Below are positions 13,663-14,111 of a stretch of 14,111 nt of DNA, piece after piece (position 1 is the first letter of the stretch; every line of letters starts with the position of its first letter). The DNA lies in contig CACYEG010000062.1 in the NCBI GenBank assembly GCA_902773365.1, positions 1 through 14,111 on the forward strand. The letters are read 5' to 3'. The notes below the pieces were generated by a model. It was not told the origin of the DNA and did not search any database. It saw nothing but the letters and a program-made list of their open reading frames with translations. A program made the position numbers and the translations under genes. The stretch comes from an uncultured Erysipelotrichaceae bacterium. GTDB lineage: Bacteria > Bacillota_I > Bacilli_A > RF39 > UBA660.

Positions 13663-14111
13663 AAATTATATCTTTTATTTTAATTCCAATCATGATAATG
13701 GGCATTATCCTTTACGGATTTTATAAAAAAGTAGACATCTATTCATCATTTATCGAAGGCGCTAATGAGGGTTTAAAAAGTGTGATAAATATATTTCCTT
13801 TTACTATAAGTATGGTTTTCGCAGTTAATATATTTTTGCATAGTGGAATTATCGAAAAAATGTTTTCTTACTTAAATTTTGCCTCTAAAAGTTTGAATCC
13901 CGCAATTTTTCCAATGATGTTTCTCCGACCAATCAGTGGGCCTGCGTCTTTAGTTATCATGAGCGATATATTTAAAACGATTGGCCCTGATTCATTTATG
14001 GGACGTCTTGCAAGTACAATACAGGGAAGCACTGATACGACCTTTTATGTGATTACGTTATACTTTGGTTCTGTTGGAATAACCAAAATCCGCTATGCAC
14101 TTAAAGCTGGA
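13659..14111 (+). CDS. spmB: Spore maturation protein B, 3' end outside window
   Basis: The first 151 residues of a second Gate-domain membrane protein, starting MKIISFILIPIMIMGIILYG. The SpmB signature is clear: VNIFLHSGIIEKMF, FLRPISGPASLVIMSDIF, and IGPDSFMGRLASTIQGSTDT followed by TFYVITLYFGSVGITKIRYALKAG. Family members are about 175 residues, so some 25 residues lie beyond the right edge. The start is supported by AGGAGG at 13645-13650, 8 nt before the ATG, and by the ATGA overlap with spmA. It partners SpmA in the same coupled operon. Confidence 0.92.
   Translation, partial: MKIISFILIPIMIMGIILYGFYKKVDIYSSFIEGANEGLKSVINIFPFTISMVFAVNIFLHSGIIEKMFSYLNFASKSLNPAIFPMMFLRPISGPASLVIMSDIFKTIGPDSFMGRLASTIQGSTDTTFYVITLYFGSVGITKIRYALKAG

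Noticed and set aside
1..14111. CRISPR array, insertion sequence, prophage, attachment site or tRNA gene
   Set aside because: No regularly spaced repeats, transposase or integrase motifs, or tRNA-like cloverleaf sequence were seen on either strand.

Overview
The window comes from a low-GC (roughly 30% by eye) Gram-positive chromosome. Ribosome-binding sites are AGGAGG or AGGTGA type, and promoters have TTGACA/TATAAT boxes. The gene content (TcdA, PBP2b-type PBP, RpmG, EF-P, RRF, DacB-SpmA-SpmB) is that of Bacilli or Erysipelotrichia-like Firmicutes. An uncultured gut lineage is plausible, but that is inference. TGA is used as a stop (spmA) and tryptophans are TGG, so this is the standard bacterial code, not the Mollicutes code.

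Layout. (1) 1-2233: the end of a type IV pilus/competence-type secretion operon, with a GspF/PilC/ComGB platform protein (open at the left edge) followed by a prepilin peptidase. A strong bidirectional terminator closes it and is shared with a convergent four-helix TIGR04086-type membrane protein gene. (2) 2612-2857: a non-coding interval with an extended -10 promoter and a long, rod-like folded RNA ending in a T-run. I call this a probable 6S RNA; it lies directly upstream of tcdA. (3) 2858-3529 tcdA, convergent with a small DUF2624-like gene across a second bidirectional terminator. (4) 3907-7275: cell wall and translation genes, namely a PBP2b/PbpA-type transpeptidase, rpmG (55 codons), efp and frr, with good sigma-A promoters before rpmG and frr. 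(5) 7366-11984: two tandem MacB-type ABC exporters (ATPase fused to FtsX-like permease), probably one heteromeric efflux system, with their own TTGACA-N17-TAATCT promoter. (6) 12029-14111: dacB-spmA-spmB (spmB cut by the right edge), translationally coupled by overlaps. This is the same three-gene set as the spore-cortex/core-dehydration operon of Bacillus.

Most of the window is conserved housekeeping sequence. The items most worth a second look are the 6S-like RNA, the beta-rich linker domain inside the second ABC exporter, the DxDxDG metal-loop-like insert and paired extracellular cysteines in the PBP, the KTG-to-KIG change in DacB, and the long charged N-terminal tail of the pilus platform protein. 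I did not find a clear undescribed defence, mobile or CRISPR-like system.
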